DNA of 23,434 bases from Oceanospirillaceae bacterium (GTDB lineage: Bacteria; Pseudomonadota; Gammaproteobacteria; Pseudomonadales; Balneatricaceae), in NCBI GenBank assembly GCA_023954795.1, contig JAGSHA010000012.1, positions 1 through 23,434 of the forward strand. The letters are read 5' to 3'. The notes below the pieces were generated by a model that did no database searches, was not told where the DNA came from, and saw only the letters and a program-made list of their open reading frames with translations. Below, piece by piece: positions 22,753 to 23,434 of this stretch. Positions within the stretch are counted from its first letter, which is position 1; each line of letters starts with the position of its first letter. The position numbers and the translations under genes were made by a program.

Positions 22753-23434
22753 TCAGCCTGCATTAAATAGAGGGGGCACTCTGTTTCGGTCCCCTAACGC
22801 ATTTTCAGACTGTGACTCCTGAGCAGTCAGCACCGCACGACTGACAAGATCACGTTTATTTCCGACACCAATATCGTCGGGGATCCGCTGACCATCAGCG
22901 GCATAGGCCACAGGCAAGCTTTTCTCGATTGCGAACGATAAAGCCTCACCCAAACTACCGGACTCGTCCATTTTGCTCAAAACGCAGCCATTCAACCCTA
23001 AGCCTTTGTATGCTTCATAGCCCTTCTCTATAACTTGACGCTGACTGGAACAAGAAACCACCAGTAGTTTCTTCATACGCAACGTCACGCTTTCAAGCAT
23101 TTCCAGTTGTTGCTGGCTATGGGGATCGTTGGCACTTAATCCCGCAGTATCAATCAATACCAGACGCTTATTCCGTAAAGACTGCAACACCTGCTCCAGA
23201 CTGTTGGCGTCATCAACGACTCGCACAGGCACATCAAGAATTCGACCGAAGGTCTTGAGCTGCTCATGTGCGGCAATACGGTAAGTATCCGTCGTGACCA
23301 GCGCGACACTGGAACTTCCGTATCTCAGTACGTAGCGGGCAGCCAATTTACCAATCGTGGTCGTTTTACCCACCCCGGTCGGCCCTACAAAGGCAATCAT
23401 TCCGCCGCGTTCAGTAAACTCTTCTCCCATAACG
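22753..23434 (-). CDS. flhF: Flagellar biosynthesis GTPase FlhF (C-terminal part; 5' end off window)
   Basis: SRP-family GTPase that recruits early flagellar components to the cell pole. About 227 C-terminal residues are visible, which is essentially the NG domain. The P-loop is FVGPTGVGKTTTIGKLAAR, then the TTDTYRIAAHEQLKTFG segment, G3 LIDTAG, and the nucleotide-specificity region SKMDESGSLGEAL. The motif GQRIPDDI, shared by SRP GTPases, is followed by a short tail. The reading frame stays open through the right edge, so the ATG at 23430 is internal. The N-terminal B domain, normally about 150-200 residues, would lie outside. Confidence 0.96.
   Translation of the reverse strand, partial: VMGEEFTERGGMIAFVGPTGVGKTTTIGKLAARYVLRYGSSSVALVTTDTYRIAAHEQLKTFGRILDVPVRVVDDANSLEQVLQSLRNKRLVLIDTAGLSANDPHSQQQLEMLESVTLRMKKLLVVSCSSQRQVIEKGYEAYKGLGLNGCVLSKMDESGSLGEALSFAIEKSLPVAYAADGQRIPDDIGVGNKRDLVSRAVLTAQESQSENALGDRNRVPPLFNAG

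Noticed and set aside
1..23434. Novel defence, mobile or biosynthetic system
   Set aside because: Every substantial frame is accounted for by known division, ligase, ccm, flagellar or chemotaxis families. There are no integrases, transposases, CRISPR-like repeats or tRNA attachment sites, and base composition looks even throughout.

Overview
The window looks like chromosomal DNA of a polarly flagellated gammaproteobacterium related to pseudomonads and their marine relatives. The evidence is gene content and order: a System I cytochrome c maturation (ccm) operon beside a flagellar/chemotaxis cluster in the order flhF-fleN-fliA-cheY-cheZ-cheA-cheB-motC-motD-parC-parP-DUF2802, plus a pseudomonad-type LigA zinc finger and CcmD N-terminus. 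All genes except two read on the minus strand. Coding density is very high. I see no RNA genes, insertion sequences, CRISPR arrays or other mobile DNA, and no intergenic stretch longer than about 120 bases.

Region 1 (1-3225, minus): zipA, a division protein, followed by the 5' two-thirds of ligA, which runs off the left edge. Region 2 (3279-10311, minus): the complete ccmABCDEFGHI operon. Most junctions overlap or abut (ATGA or TAATG), so translation is probably coupled. The products export and chaperone haem (CcmABCDE), keep apocytochrome cysteines reduced (CcmG, CcmH), and ligate haem (CcmF, CcmH, CcmI).

Region 3 (10312-12742): a short divergent promoter region, then the only plus-strand genes: a very large fliK and, overlapping it by ATGA, a small protein matching only the C-terminal cytoplasmic domain of FlhB. 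The divergent region carries a good match to a FliA (sigma-28) promoter for fliK, laid over a sigma-70-like promoter for ccm.

Region 4 (12743-23434, minus): the motility regulation and chemotaxis cluster. FlhF (cut by the right edge) and FleN set flagellar position and number. FliA transcribes late flagellar genes. CheA, CheB, CheY and CheZ form the signalling core, MotC/MotD form a stator, and ParC/ParP position polar arrays. A DUF2802 membrane protein ends the cluster.

This is mostly a conserved neighbourhood rather than a new system. The points most worth following are: two near-identical 24-residue repeats in the CheA linker, whose core resembles the CheY-binding tail of CheZ; the absence of a canonical cheW where pseudomonads carry one; the overlapping fliK/ccm promoters; and the enlarged FliK coupled to an orphan FlhB tail.
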